Below, piece by piece: positions 14,488 through 23,425 of a stretch of DNA of 48,697 nucleotides. Origin of the DNA: Phormidium ambiguum IAM M-71 (GTDB taxonomy: Bacteria; Cyanobacteriota; Cyanobacteriia; Cyanobacteriales; Aerosakkonemataceae); the NCBI RefSeq assembly GCF_001904725.1, contig NZ_MRCE01000035.1, positions 1 through 48,697 of the forward strand, given 5' to 3'. Position 1 is the stretch's first letter. Each line of letters begins with the position of its first letter. Made by a program: the position numbers and the translations under genes. The notes under the pieces are model-generated. The model saw only the letters and a program-made list of their open reading frames with translations, was not told the origin of the DNA and searched no databases.

Positions 14488-16713
14488 TCATCTTGTTCTT
14501 GGTTGTAATAATTCCTGATCTTGCTGCGAATAAGATGAATAGCCGTTACTAAATCCATCAGCGCCATTAGCAACAACACCAATTACATTTAACTTATGCA
14601 ACATATTTGTAGCTTGAGTTAATTCGGTGCGAGTCACTCTGCCAATGCGTCCTACTAACACCGCACCACTACAAAAAGATGCTGCTAAAATTGCGTCTAC
14701 TATACCTAAAACTGGAGGCGCATCTAACAATACTAAATCGTAAGATTGCTCGAAATTTGCCATTAATTCTCGCATTCTTTGGGAACTTAAAAGTTGTGCG
14801 GGATCGAGTGGAGTTGGCCCAGCAGTTAAAATAGAAATGTTGTTATGTTGTCGAGAAATTTGTACATTAGTTTCGTCGCGCAAAGAAACATCATTGGTTA
14901 ATAATGTGGAAAGTCCGCGATCGTTGGGAAGATTCAGTTCTTTATGTAAACTAGGACGGCGTAAGTCGGCATCAATTAATAATACTCTTTGATGCAAACG
15001 AGCGGCGCTAATTGCTAAACCTAAAGCGATAGCAGATTTACCTTCACCAGCTAAAGCGGATGTAATCACAAGAGATTTTAAAGAACCAGTCGAATTTACT
15101 AATTGAATATTTTGATAAATTAAATCCAATGATTCTCGAAAAGGTTGCCAACTAATTAACTCAATAGTTGAAGAAGTTAAAATTGGTTGTTGACGGAAAG
15201 GTAAGTGAATTATTGGTTCAGTTCTAGTTTGAGGATTTAATTGGGGAATGATTCCGAGTAATGGCAAATCAACTTGTTTTTTCAAGTCATCAGAAGTGTG
15301 AACGGCATCATCAATCATGTCGCGGATAAAGGCGACAATACTGCCTAGCATTAGTCCCACTACTGCACCTAAAAGCAAGTTACGCTTCATGCTAGGGCCA
15401 ATTTGTAAGCCTAATTGTGGCTCTTCCACCATTTGCCAATCAAAGCCACCCCTAGCAATTTCTAAGCTTAATTCTTGTCGCGCTTTTAGTAATTGTTCTA
15501 AGGTGTCTCGATTCAGTTTTACTTCTGGTTCTAAGCGATTATATTGTGATAACATTCCCGGAAATCGCTGCAATTCTGCTTGGATTTGCTGTGCTTTTTG
15601 GGTTAAGCTTTGTACTCTTGCTTGCCATCCTTGAACATTGGTTTGTTCTTCTAGAAGTTTGCTCGAAAGGTTGACATCTAGTTTACCTAGTTGCCCTTTT
15701 TCTAATAAATTACTATTGGTCGTTGTTGGAGGAAGTGGATTATTATTTCCTTGAACTAGTTGTTGTTCTTTTTGTAATAAGGCTAACTGACTTTGGCGTT
15801 GTTCTAGTAAGTTTTGAATGACGGGATTGCTGTCGGTGAAACGTTGACGTTCTTTGGCTAATTCGAGTTCTATTTTTTGAATTTCACTTAGTAATGTTTG
15901 GTAGCGAGTAGATTCGCTAAGGCGAGAGGAAACTACTGCATCTTGTGGCGATCGCTTTACTTGTTGTTGTAAAGTTTGGAACCGAGATTGAGCTTCTTGG
16001 TACTGAGCGCGAGCGGTACGAAGTTCGTATTGAATATCTTTTAATGATTCAATTAATGCTTTGGCTTGTAACTCTGGTTGAATCAGGTTTTGACTTTTGC
16101 GAAATTTTTCTAAAGCAGCTTCAGTTCGGACGGTACTTTCGCGCAGTGATGGTAATTGAGCGTCAATAAATGATAGACCTTTAGTTAATCGAAGTTGCTG
16201 TTGTTCGCGGTTATAATCTTGATAAACTCGCTTAATTGTTTCGAGGACGGTTTGAGTTTTAATTGGGTCGTTGTCGATGTAAGTAACTTCAAATATTTTG
16301 GTGTTAACTTTATCTTCTTGTAACTGATTAACTACCAATGCTTCTTTAATATCTTTAACTTTTATTTTGGGGTATTGAGGACGGAGTAAATCTACTGCTT
16401 TTTGAATTAGTTGGGAACTTCGCATTAAGTTAAGTTGAGTGGCATAATCTATTTCTACGTTGGAGTCAGCGAAATCGTTTTCAGCATTTTTAGAACCTTC
16501 TTGTTTTCCTTGATAGTTGGGTTCTACTAATAGCTGCATGGAGCTTTTGTAGGTAGGTTTAGTGGTAATAGTAACGATCGCAGTAATTGCTAAGACTACT
16601 GAGAAAATACCTAATAACCAGTAACGACGACGCAGCAAAATTGCTAACAGTTGTCCGTAACCTGCTTCAGTTTCGGCGGCGGGATTCAGGTTGTTCGTGT
16701 TTACGTTTACCAT
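14488..16713 (-). CDS. Wzc-type polysaccharide co-polymerase / tyrosine autokinase
   Basis: 741 residues, typical of fused Wzz-plus-kinase proteins that control chain length and export of exopolysaccharide. The N terminus has a membrane segment (YWLLGIFSVVLAITAIVTI) and the Wzz domain. A long Gln/Glu-rich coiled coil spans about residues 190-430, and a second membrane segment is NLLLGAVVGLMLGSIVAFI. The cytoplasmic BY-kinase has Walker A AGEGKSA near residue 553, Walker A' LLIDADLRRP near 580 and Walker B LVLLDAPP near 664. The C-terminal tail is short, with only two tyrosines (NGYSSYS) instead of a large cluster. A GGAGG ribosome binding site precedes the ATG. It follows a glycosyltransferase on the same strand by 17 bases. 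Confidence 0.93.
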   Translation of the reverse strand: MVNVNTNNLNPAAETEAGYGQLLAILLRRRYWLLGIFSVVLAITAIVTITTKPTYKSSMQLLVEPNYQGKQEGSKNAENDFADSNVEIDYATQLNLMRSSQLIQKAVDLLRPQYPKIKVKDIKEALVVNQLQEDKVNTKIFEVTYIDNDPIKTQTVLETIKRVYQDYNREQQQLRLTKGLSFIDAQLPSLRESTVRTEAALEKFRKSQNLIQPELQAKALIESLKDIQYELRTARAQYQEAQSRFQTLQQQVKRSPQDAVVSSRLSESTRYQTLLSEIQKIELELAKERQRFTDSNPVIQNLLEQRQSQLALLQKEQQLVQGNNNPLPPTTTNSNLLEKGQLGKLDVNLSSKLLEEQTNVQGWQARVQSLTQKAQQIQAELQRFPGMLSQYNRLEPEVKLNRDTLEQLLKARQELSLEIARGGFDWQMVEEPQLGLQIGPSMKRNLLLGAVVGLMLGSIVAFIRDMIDDAVHTSDDLKKQVDLPLLGIIPQLNPQTRTEPIIHLPFRQQPILTSSTIELISWQPFRESLDLIYQNIQLVNSTGSLKSLVITSALAGEGKSAIALGLAISAARLHQRVLLIDADLRRPSLHKELNLPNDRGLSTLLTNDVSLRDETNVQISRQHNNISILTAGPTPLDPAQLLSSQRMRELMANFEQSYDLVLLDAPPVLGIVDAILAASFCSGAVLVGRIGRVTRTELTQATNMLHKLNVIGVVANGADGFSNGYSSYSQQDQELLQPRTR

Positions 16714-16730
16714 TTTTAACCTCCGTAATT

Positions 16731-17813
16731 TTAAACAAATTGCGCGATCGCGCGATCGACTTTACTAAAAAATGCTGTTTCGGAAAATTGACTGACGGCG
16801 TGAGTCCGAATATTATGATAGTCCCAGGAAATTTCTTGAGCTTTGAGTAAAGCTGCTTGCAGTGCGTCTGGTGTTTGTTTATGAAAAAATACTCCAGTTT
16901 TTCCGGGAACTTGAGTGTCTAAAACACCACCTGCGCCATAAGCAATTACAGGTGTACCGCTAGCATTCGCTTCTACAGGAACTAAGCCATAATCTTCTAG
17001 GGCAGCAACAATTACGGAGGAAGCTTTTGCCATTAGTTGACTGCGTTCTGCATCAGTAACATGACCTAAGAATTTGACGTTTTCTAGAGCTTTTGATGCT
17101 AAATTTTCTCGCTCAGGGCCATCACCTAATATATAGATAGGCCAACCTAGCCAATTAAAAGCTTCGACTATTATATCCATGCGTTTGTAACTCAGTAGAC
17201 GCGCTGAAGCGAGATAAAAATTTTCTTTGGTTTCAGAAAAGATGAACTGGTTAGTATCAATAGGATAGTTAATTACCATTGCTGGTTTGCCATAATGTTT
17301 TTGAATTCGTTTGGCAACGGTATGGGAATTAGCAATATAGATATCAGGTTCTTGAGCGTAGTTTAAATCTACCTGTCGCAACAAATCAAATATTGGTTCA
17401 ATTGCCGGAGCAAATAATTTATAATCTGCATACTCTCGAAGATAAGTTTGGGTATCCCAAAGAAACCTAGTGACATTGTGACAAAAGCAAATATGCTTGG
17501 CTTGGGGAGCTTTTTTAACTGCTTTAGCAAAGCTACTACAACTACTAATAATTAAATCGTAGTCTTGTAAATCTAAAGCTCTGAACGCCGGAAAGTATAA
17601 CGGAGCTAAGAGCCGAAAATACTTTGATGCTTGGGGAATTTTTTGGAGGAAAGTAGTGTGAACTGTGCGATCGCCTAAGTCAACTGTTCTTTCTCGATCG
17701 TACAAAGATGTGAAAATATCTGCGTCAGGATAACGTTTGCAAAGGAGTTCAAAGACTCGCTCGGCTCCACCTTTCTGGGTTAAATAATCATGTACTAAAG
17801 CAATTTTCATCAT
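16731..17813 (-). CDS. GT4-type glycosyltransferase, first gene of wzc operon
   Basis: 360 residues with a GT-B fold of family GT4. The N terminus KIALVHDYLTQKGGAERVFELL is the usual nucleotide-sugar glycosyltransferase opening with its glycine loop. The C-terminal domain has the LGDGPERENL strand and the EX7E-type motif EDYGLVPVEANASGTPVIAY. HICFCHNVTRFLWD and IANSHTVAKRI recall mannosyl- or rhamnosyltransferases related to WbaZ, but the sugar is not certain. It forms a two-gene leftward operon with the tyrosine autokinase and is divergent from the main polysaccharide operon. Confidence 0.9.
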   Translation of the reverse strand: MMKIALVHDYLTQKGGAERVFELLCKRYPDADIFTSLYDRERTVDLGDRTVHTTFLQKIPQASKYFRLLAPLYFPAFRALDLQDYDLIISSCSSFAKAVKKAPQAKHICFCHNVTRFLWDTQTYLREYADYKLFAPAIEPIFDLLRQVDLNYAQEPDIYIANSHTVAKRIQKHYGKPAMVINYPIDTNQFIFSETKENFYLASARLLSYKRMDIIVEAFNWLGWPIYILGDGPERENLASKALENVKFLGHVTDAERSQLMAKASSVIVAALEDYGLVPVEANASGTPVIAYGAGGVLDTQVPGKTGVFFHKQTPDALQAALLKAQEISWDYHNIRTHAVSQFSETAFFSKVDRAIAQFV

Positions 17814-18150
17814 TTACCTATCTGAAACTTGTGGTAATGTAAATAGCAATTTTACAACTAACCTAGCAACTACTTTTGATTAGTTTATCTATCCAAAAGA
17901 AGAACAAACTAAAGCTTTGCTGGCAAAATAAAGGACTATTTAGTAAAGGTATGCGGTGACGATTCTAAACAAGGTAACTCCCAGATCCTTCAGCCTTTAG
18001 ATAGAGGTTTTAATAAAACTTCATAACTAAGCTAGATTCAGCAAAGTTTATTAGGAAAAAAGTAAACCAGACTAGTGCATTTACCTGAAACACTAGGATG
18101 CTTATTAATAGCATAACAGCAAAAAATTCCCCTTTTGGAAATTTTGCAAA
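17814..18150. other. Divergent promoter region of the exopolysaccharide island
   Basis: 337 bases separating the leftward glycosyltransferase/wzc operon from the rightward export operon. AT-rich, with a 6-bp inverted repeat CTAGTG (18072-18077) / CACTAG (18091-18096) that could be an operator. Both operons must start here. I see no clear -35/-10 pair at proper spacing, so an activator may be needed. Confidence 0.5.
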
Positions 18151-19089
18151 ATGGAAAAAAAGATGACAAGTTATAGAATTTCTACTCTAAAAGAGTCGCT
18201 ACCAAGCGATCGACAAAGCCATGATTACTCCAAACCTAAGTATGTACTTAGCTGGAGACTGGGTAAACTGATCGTAAGTTCCCGCCCTGGCACAAATCAA
18301 CCTGATTTGCCCGCCTTAGAGAATCGAGAACTGCTGATCCAATGCTTAGAAAACTCCCCTGCACGCCTTATTCTGCTCGATCCAGAAATCAGTGAACCGA
18401 AATTAAGACTTTGGGCAGATGCCTGTGAGCAAGCCAACAAGCCAGTATTTCTCAGGCTGCCAGCTGCTCAAGGACTACCTAAAACACGAAATCCTATCAG
18501 TTGGGGTTGCAAACGTTTGTTTGACTGGAGTGTGGCAGCTTTACTGTTAGTTCTACTTAGTCCATTGATGCTCGCCATAGCAATAATGATCCATACATAT
18601 TCTCCGGGGCCTATTTTCTTTACGCAGTGGAGAGTGGGAGAACGAGGCAAATTATTCCGAATCTTGAAATTCCGATCGATGATCGTTGATGCTGATAAGT
18701 TTCATTATCAAGTAATGGCAGATCAGAAAGGTTTGCACAAATGCAAAGATGATTTTCGGGTGACAGCGTTAGGGCGGTGGATGCGTAAATATAGTATAGA
18801 TGAATTACCGCAATTATTTAATGTATTGCGCGGTGAAATGAGTTTAGTTGGGCCTCGTCCTTGGGCTTTATACGATGCGATTAGGATTAGGAAAGAAGGA
18901 CAAAAAAGATTAAATGCACTACCAGGAATAACAGGTGAGTGGCAGGTAAAAGCGCGATCGAATTTACTAGATTTAGATGCTGTAAATCACTGCGACTTAG
19001 AATACTTACGAAGCTGGTCTTTGTGGCGGGACTTGAAAATCTTACCTCTCACGATGATCAAAGTAATCTTAGGTTTTGGCGCTTATTAA
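18151..19089 (+). CDS. Sugar-phosphate transferase (HepC/WcaJ-like), short N terminus
   Basis: 312 residues. The C-terminal about 190 residues are a bacterial sugar-transferase domain that moves a sugar phosphate onto a polyprenyl phosphate to start a repeat unit. It has CKRLFDWSVAALLLVLLSPLM (membrane helix), SPGPIFFTQWRVGERGKLFRILKFRSM, DELPQLFNVLRGEMSLVGPRP and LPGITGEWQVKARS. The N-terminal 110 residues are soluble and do not form the four-helix membrane domain of long WbaP/WcaJ proteins. The next gene is an ABC exporter; in Anabaena/Nostoc the heterocyst polysaccharide genes hepC and hepA have this order. The start could be ATG 18151 or ATG 18163. Confidence 0.88.
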   Translation: MEKKMTSYRISTLKESLPSDRQSHDYSKPKYVLSWRLGKLIVSSRPGTNQPDLPALENRELLIQCLENSPARLILLDPEISEPKLRLWADACEQANKPVFLRLPAAQGLPKTRNPISWGCKRLFDWSVAALLLVLLSPLMLAIAIMIHTYSPGPIFFTQWRVGERGKLFRILKFRSMIVDADKFHYQVMADQKGLHKCKDDFRVTALGRWMRKYSIDELPQLFNVLRGEMSLVGPRPWALYDAIRIRKEGQKRLNALPGITGEWQVKARSNLLDLDAVNHCDLEYLRSWSLWRDLKILPLTMIKVILGFGAY

Positions 19090-19114
19090 TTCACTAACAA
19101 CCTGGAAAAATTGC

Positions 19115-20965
19115 ATGGGTATGAAACAGCTAAGCCTGCTCCGTAATCTCTTCAAAACCACAAAATTTTGGCAAGAAAATTATATAATTTTGCGAGAGTT
19201 TAAATACTTTCGTCGGATCGCCATTTTAGCTCTGCTATTCACTTTGAGCGCAGCAGCTTTTGAAGGATTCGGAGTAGGTTTTCTCTTAGCTTTTTTACAA
19301 AGTTTGACCGATCCACAAGCTGAACCAATCCAAACGGGAATTCACTGGTTTGATGTTTGGTTTTTGGGAATTAACGCTTCAAATACAGAGCGACTTTATC
19401 GAGTTTCAGCATTGATATTATTAGTAACTTTGTTGCGAACTGGCTTGACTTATTTAGGTCAAGTTTACAGCGAAATTGCTAATCATAATTTAGCCGATCG
19501 CTTACGTAAGAGATTGTTTGAACAGTTACAATCCTTAAGTTTAAGCTACTTTGCTAAAACTCGTTCCGGGGAGTTAGTTAACAGTTTAACTTCGGAAGTT
19601 CACCAAATTTGTTATGCTTTTGGTATTACTTCTTTTTTAATTACCAGGGGATCTACTTTAATTGCTTATGTAATATCAATGGTTGTAATCTCTTGGCAAT
19701 TAACAGTTATTTCTATATTGCTGTTTGCTTTATTATCAGCAGGAATAACTACTTTGTTAGGTAGGGTCAGGGAAGCTAGTTTTGAGTGGTCAAAAGCAAG
19801 CGGTAGGTACGCTTCAGTTGGCTTAGAATTTATTAATGGTATTCGCACTGTTCAGGCTTTTGCTACTCAAGATTTTGAAAGGGAAAAATTTTATAACGCT
19901 AGTTCCTGGCTGAAAAAAGCAGCAATTAAAGGTTTAGCTGCCAGTGCATCTGTTGAGCCTTTAGCGGAAGGAGGAGCAACGGCAATTTTAGTTGGAATGT
20001 TGCTGTTGGCATTTGCTACTTTAATTCCTCAAGAACAGCTTAAACCTGCGGGATTACTAACTTTTCTATTTGTTTTATTCCGCTTAATGCCAATTATTCG
20101 CCAAATGAATGGCTCAAGGGCGCAACTTAGTAGTTTTCAAGGGCCTTTAAGCAGTATTAAAGAACTGTTGAGAACTGACAATAAGCCTTATTTAATAAAT
20201 GGAACAATTCCATTTACTGGATTAAAAAGAGCGATCGAGTTTGTCTCAGTTGATTTTGGCTATGATTCAGGTAATGCGGTATTAAAAAACATTACTTTGA
20301 CAATTCAAAAGGGGACAACAACGGCATTAGTAGGTGCTTCGGGTGCAGGAAAATCAACTTTAGCTGATTTGATTCCGCGATTTTATGACCCTACTGCCGG
20401 ACAAATTTTAATTGATGGAATTACTCTGCAAGAATTTGAGATTAAATCTCTACGTCGTAGGTTGGCGGTGGTGAGTCAAGATACATTTATTTTCAATACT
20501 TCGGTGCGAAATAATATTGCTTATGGTACCGAAAATGCTGATGAAAACGCAATTTTAGAAGTAGCTAAATTAGCTAATGCGTTGGAATTTATTCAGGAAT
20601 TACCGGAAGGTTTTGATACGCAGTTGGGAGATCGCGGAGTGAGGTTATCTGGTGGTCAACGGCAACGAATTGCGATCGCTCGTGCCTTACTCCGCGACCC
20701 AGAAATTTTGATTTTAGATGAAGCGACAAGTGCTTTAGATTCTGTTTCGGAAAGGTTGATTCAAGAATCAATTGAAAAACTTTCTCAAGGCAGGACAGTA
20801 ATTGCGATCGCTCATCGACTTTCTACAATTGTTCGCGCCGACAAAGTTGTAGTTTTAGAAGCAGGAAGAATTGTCGAACAAGGAAAATATAACGATTTAC
20901 TAGAACTACGGGGCAAACTTTGGAAATATCACCAAATGCAGCATGAATTAGGCCAAGTTGGATAA
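19115..20965 (+). CDS. ABC exporter, fused membrane and ATPase domains (HepA-like)
   Basis: About 616 residues: six membrane helices (residues about 30-330, including FTLSAAAFEGFGVGFLLAFL, ILLVTLLRTGL and AILVGMLLLAFATL) and a C-terminal ATPase with Walker A GASGAGKST near residue 407, Q-loop VSQDTFIFN, signature LSGGQRQRIAIARAL and Walker B ILILDEATSALD, then the H-loop IAIAHRLST. This is the half-transporter plan of MsbA-type flippases; it works as a dimer. Neighbours make export of a lipid-linked or polymeric saccharide likely, as for HepA in Anabaena. I chose ATG 19115; a TTG at 19076 would overlap the previous gene by 14 bases. Confidence 0.92.
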   Translation: MGMKQLSLLRNLFKTTKFWQENYIILREFKYFRRIAILALLFTLSAAAFEGFGVGFLLAFLQSLTDPQAEPIQTGIHWFDVWFLGINASNTERLYRVSALILLVTLLRTGLTYLGQVYSEIANHNLADRLRKRLFEQLQSLSLSYFAKTRSGELVNSLTSEVHQICYAFGITSFLITRGSTLIAYVISMVVISWQLTVISILLFALLSAGITTLLGRVREASFEWSKASGRYASVGLEFINGIRTVQAFATQDFEREKFYNASSWLKKAAIKGLAASASVEPLAEGGATAILVGMLLLAFATLIPQEQLKPAGLLTFLFVLFRLMPIIRQMNGSRAQLSSFQGPLSSIKELLRTDNKPYLINGTIPFTGLKRAIEFVSVDFGYDSGNAVLKNITLTIQKGTTTALVGASGAGKSTLADLIPRFYDPTAGQILIDGITLQEFEIKSLRRRLAVVSQDTFIFNTSVRNNIAYGTENADENAILEVAKLANALEFIQELPEGFDTQLGDRGVRLSGGQRQRIAIARALLRDPEILILDEATSALDSVSERLIQESIEKLSQGRTVIAIAHRLSTIVRADKVVVLEAGRIVEQGKYNDLLELRGKLWKYHQMQHELGQVG

Positions 20966-20994
20966 CTTAAATTGAGAAAAAGAAGGGGGAAATC

Positions 20995-22161
20995 ATGCGT
21001 TTGGGTTATGTAACCAGTTATGAAGTTTTCGATAGTTCCGATTGGCAAAAGGATTTATTTGGCATTCGAGGAGCCGGATCTTTCTTAGCTAAATCTCTAG
21101 AAAATCAATCAGTACCTATTGATTACATTAGCCCTTTAAAGCAAAACCATCGCTTAGTAAATAGAGCCAAAAGAAAACTATACAAGAAAGTTTTCAACAA
21201 ATTTTATCATTGTTGGGCAGTGCCATCGATATCTAAGGATTATGCCTTACAAGTTTCGCAAAAATTGTCTAATTCGCAAGCAGAAATCATAATTTGTCCA
21301 GAAAATGCTCAACCAGTTGCTTATCTGGAATGTCAACAACCGATCGTAATTTGGACAGATGCACCACAAACAGCTTTAATTGATTGGTATCCAGCTTTTA
21401 GTAATCTCTGTGGAGAAACGAAAAGGCACATTTATGAAATGGAAAAAGCGGCATTCGATCGCAGCAAATTAGTTATATTTATAACTGATTGGGCGGCTGA
21501 ATCTGCGATCAAAATTTACGGAATCGATCGGGCGAAAGTGAAAGTAATTCCTTGGGGAGCTAATATAGAATGCGATCGCAACACCGAAACGATTAACACC
21601 ATAATTGAATCAAAAGATAGAAGTCCCTGCAAATTATTATTTATTGGCGTTGATTGGATTAGGAAAGGCGGAGATGTGGCGCTGGAAGTAGCTAAACAAT
21701 TAAATCAAAGCGGACTAAAAACCGAATTATTTGTGTTGGGATGTCAACCTATTACTAACGAACCTCTTCCGAGTTTTGTCAAAGTTTTAGGATTTATTGA
21801 TAAATCCACAGATGAAGGCAAAGCAGAAATGAAAAAATTATTTTCTGAATCTCATTTTTTGATTATGCCTTCAAAAGCAGATTGCTCTCCGATGGTTTTA
21901 TCCGAAGCAAATTCTTTCGGTTTACCTTGTTTAAGCACTAAAGTTGGAGGAATTCCTAACATAATTATCGATAATTTAAATGGTAAAACTTTTGCCCTTA
22001 CAGCAAGTATTTCTGAATATTGCGATTGCATAACCAATTTGATGAATAACTATAAAGACTACCAAAATTTAGTTCGTTCATCATTTAACGAATATCAAAA
22101 TCGATTTAATTGGTCAGTAATTGGGAAACAAGCGAAAGAGCTAATATCAAATTTACTGTAA
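20995..22161 (+). CDS. GT4-type glycosyltransferase with D in place of first catalytic E
   Basis: 388 residues, GT-B fold. The N-terminal half has RLGYVTSYEVFDSSDWQKDL and the donor-domain half has CKLLFIGVDWIRKGGDVALEVAKQL and FVKVLGFIDKS. The motif is ADCSPMVLSEANSFGLP, with Asp where the usual EX7E motif has its first Glu; the second Glu and the following Ala-Asn-Ser-Phe-Gly are kept. A ribosome binding site (AAGGGGG, 20983-20989) precedes the ATG. It follows the ABC exporter by 29 bases in the polysaccharide operon. The sugar donor and acceptor are unknown. Confidence 0.85.
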   Translation: MRLGYVTSYEVFDSSDWQKDLFGIRGAGSFLAKSLENQSVPIDYISPLKQNHRLVNRAKRKLYKKVFNKFYHCWAVPSISKDYALQVSQKLSNSQAEIIICPENAQPVAYLECQQPIVIWTDAPQTALIDWYPAFSNLCGETKRHIYEMEKAAFDRSKLVIFITDWAAESAIKIYGIDRAKVKVIPWGANIECDRNTETINTIIESKDRSPCKLLFIGVDWIRKGGDVALEVAKQLNQSGLKTELFVLGCQPITNEPLPSFVKVLGFIDKSTDEGKAEMKKLFSESHFLIMPSKADCSPMVLSEANSFGLPCLSTKVGGIPNIIIDNLNGKTFALTASISEYCDCITNLMNNYKDYQNLVRSSFNEYQNRFNWSVIGKQAKELISNLL

Positions 22162-22188
22162 TTCAGTCAATCAAAGAAGGTAATTAAA

Positions 22189-23418
22189 ATGACAGAAGCC
22201 AAATTAAAAGCACCTCAACTGTTCAATGAAGTTAAATTAATGCACATTGTTGTCTTAGAACAACAACCATCTTCTGCTCGTGGAGGACAAGAATTAAATC
22301 TGTTTGAAATTTGTCGCACTTTGTCAGAAAAAGGTCATAAAATCAGTTTATTTTATGTCAAAGATGGGGATTTAGTTGAAAAATACCAAGAATTTTGTGA
22401 ACAAGTAATTAAGGTAAAGAGTTACGGGTTTGATCGACGCAAAATAGGCGACATTATTAGTTTCTTACCAAGTTTCATAGATATTTGGAAAGTGAGCGTC
22501 CAAGAAAATAGTGTGGTCTTCATTAATCAATATCCTGATGCTTTTTACGGATATCTTGTATCTTTGTTCAAGAAAATCCCCTTTGTTTGTTACCTGCAAA
22601 TTCCCCCACCTGTTAATGGGGAAGAAATGAATATTCAAAGACGCATTGGGATGAAAGGAGTTAATCAGTTTATTGCTGTTTCCCAACAAACAAAAAATGA
22701 ATGGTTGCAGGAGTTAGGCTTAACAGATGAAAAAATAGATTTAGTGTATAACGGAACTAATTTAGAGAAGTTTAAACCATCGGAAAACCTTGGAGAATTA
22801 AGGAATTCTTGGAACATTCCTAAAGATACTAGAGTCATTTCTTATGTGGGTAGATTAGATAAAGACAAGGGTTTAGAACTTTTAATCGAAGCTTTCGCTT
22901 TGTTTCTCAAAACTGGCAAGAAAGCTAAACTATTTATTACTGGAAAACCTTTACTTCACTTTTCACCTGATGGTAAAGAATGCCCTTTAGCTGGTGAAGA
23001 GTACAAGCAATCTTTAAAACAAATTGCGATCGACTTAGGTGTAGAAGATTCTGTAGAATTTCTTGGTCATTTAAGCAATCCTACCCCAGTTTATCAGGTT
23101 AGCGATTTAACAGTTGTACCTAGTTTATGGTCTGAACCTTTTGGTAGGGTAGTGATTGAATCAATGGCTTGTGGAACGCCTGTTGTTGGTAGCCGAATTG
23201 GGGGAATTCCAGAAATTTTAACGGGTGAATTTGCCGCCGGATTATTTGAGGCAGGAAATAAACAAGATTTAGCAGATACCCTCAATAAAATGATTGATTG
23301 GAGAGAAGTAAATCCCCAATTTGGTGCCCGGATTCGGGAATATACTTTCAACAAATTTAGTTTGAAAAGCATGATTGATGGGGTGGAAAAAGCACTTTTG
23401 AAAGTTGTACAACAATAA
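22189..23418 (+). CDS. GT4-type glycosyltransferase
   Basis: 409 residues, GT-B fold. Opening HIVVLEQQPSSARGGQELNLFEICRTLSEKGH; hinge IAVSQQTKNEW; donor domain RVISYVGRLDKDKGLELLIEAFALFL, then EDSVEFLGHLSNPTPVYQVSD and the EX7E motif EPFGRVVIESMACGTPVVGSRIGGIPEI. The GRLDKDKG arginine-lysine pair is typical for binding the donor phosphate. A GAAGG Shine-Dalgarno precedes ATG 22189; the first 17 residues before HIVVLEQ look unconserved. Co-transcribed with its neighbours (27 and 7 bases apart). The linkage formed is not known. Confidence 0.9.
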   Translation: MTEAKLKAPQLFNEVKLMHIVVLEQQPSSARGGQELNLFEICRTLSEKGHKISLFYVKDGDLVEKYQEFCEQVIKVKSYGFDRRKIGDIISFLPSFIDIWKVSVQENSVVFINQYPDAFYGYLVSLFKKIPFVCYLQIPPPVNGEEMNIQRRIGMKGVNQFIAVSQQTKNEWLQELGLTDEKIDLVYNGTNLEKFKPSENLGELRNSWNIPKDTRVISYVGRLDKDKGLELLIEAFALFLKTGKKAKLFITGKPLLHFSPDGKECPLAGEEYKQSLKQIAIDLGVEDSVEFLGHLSNPTPVYQVSDLTVVPSLWSEPFGRVVIESMACGTPVVGSRIGGIPEILTGEFAAGLFEAGNKQDLADTLNKMIDWREVNPQFGARIREYTFNKFSLKSMIDGVEKALLKVVQQ

Positions 23419-23425
23419 AAATGTT

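Noticed and set aside
14488-16713. Walker A ending GEGKSA taken as a broken P-loop
   Set aside because: The Lys-Ser pair that binds phosphate and magnesium is present; only the following residue differs.
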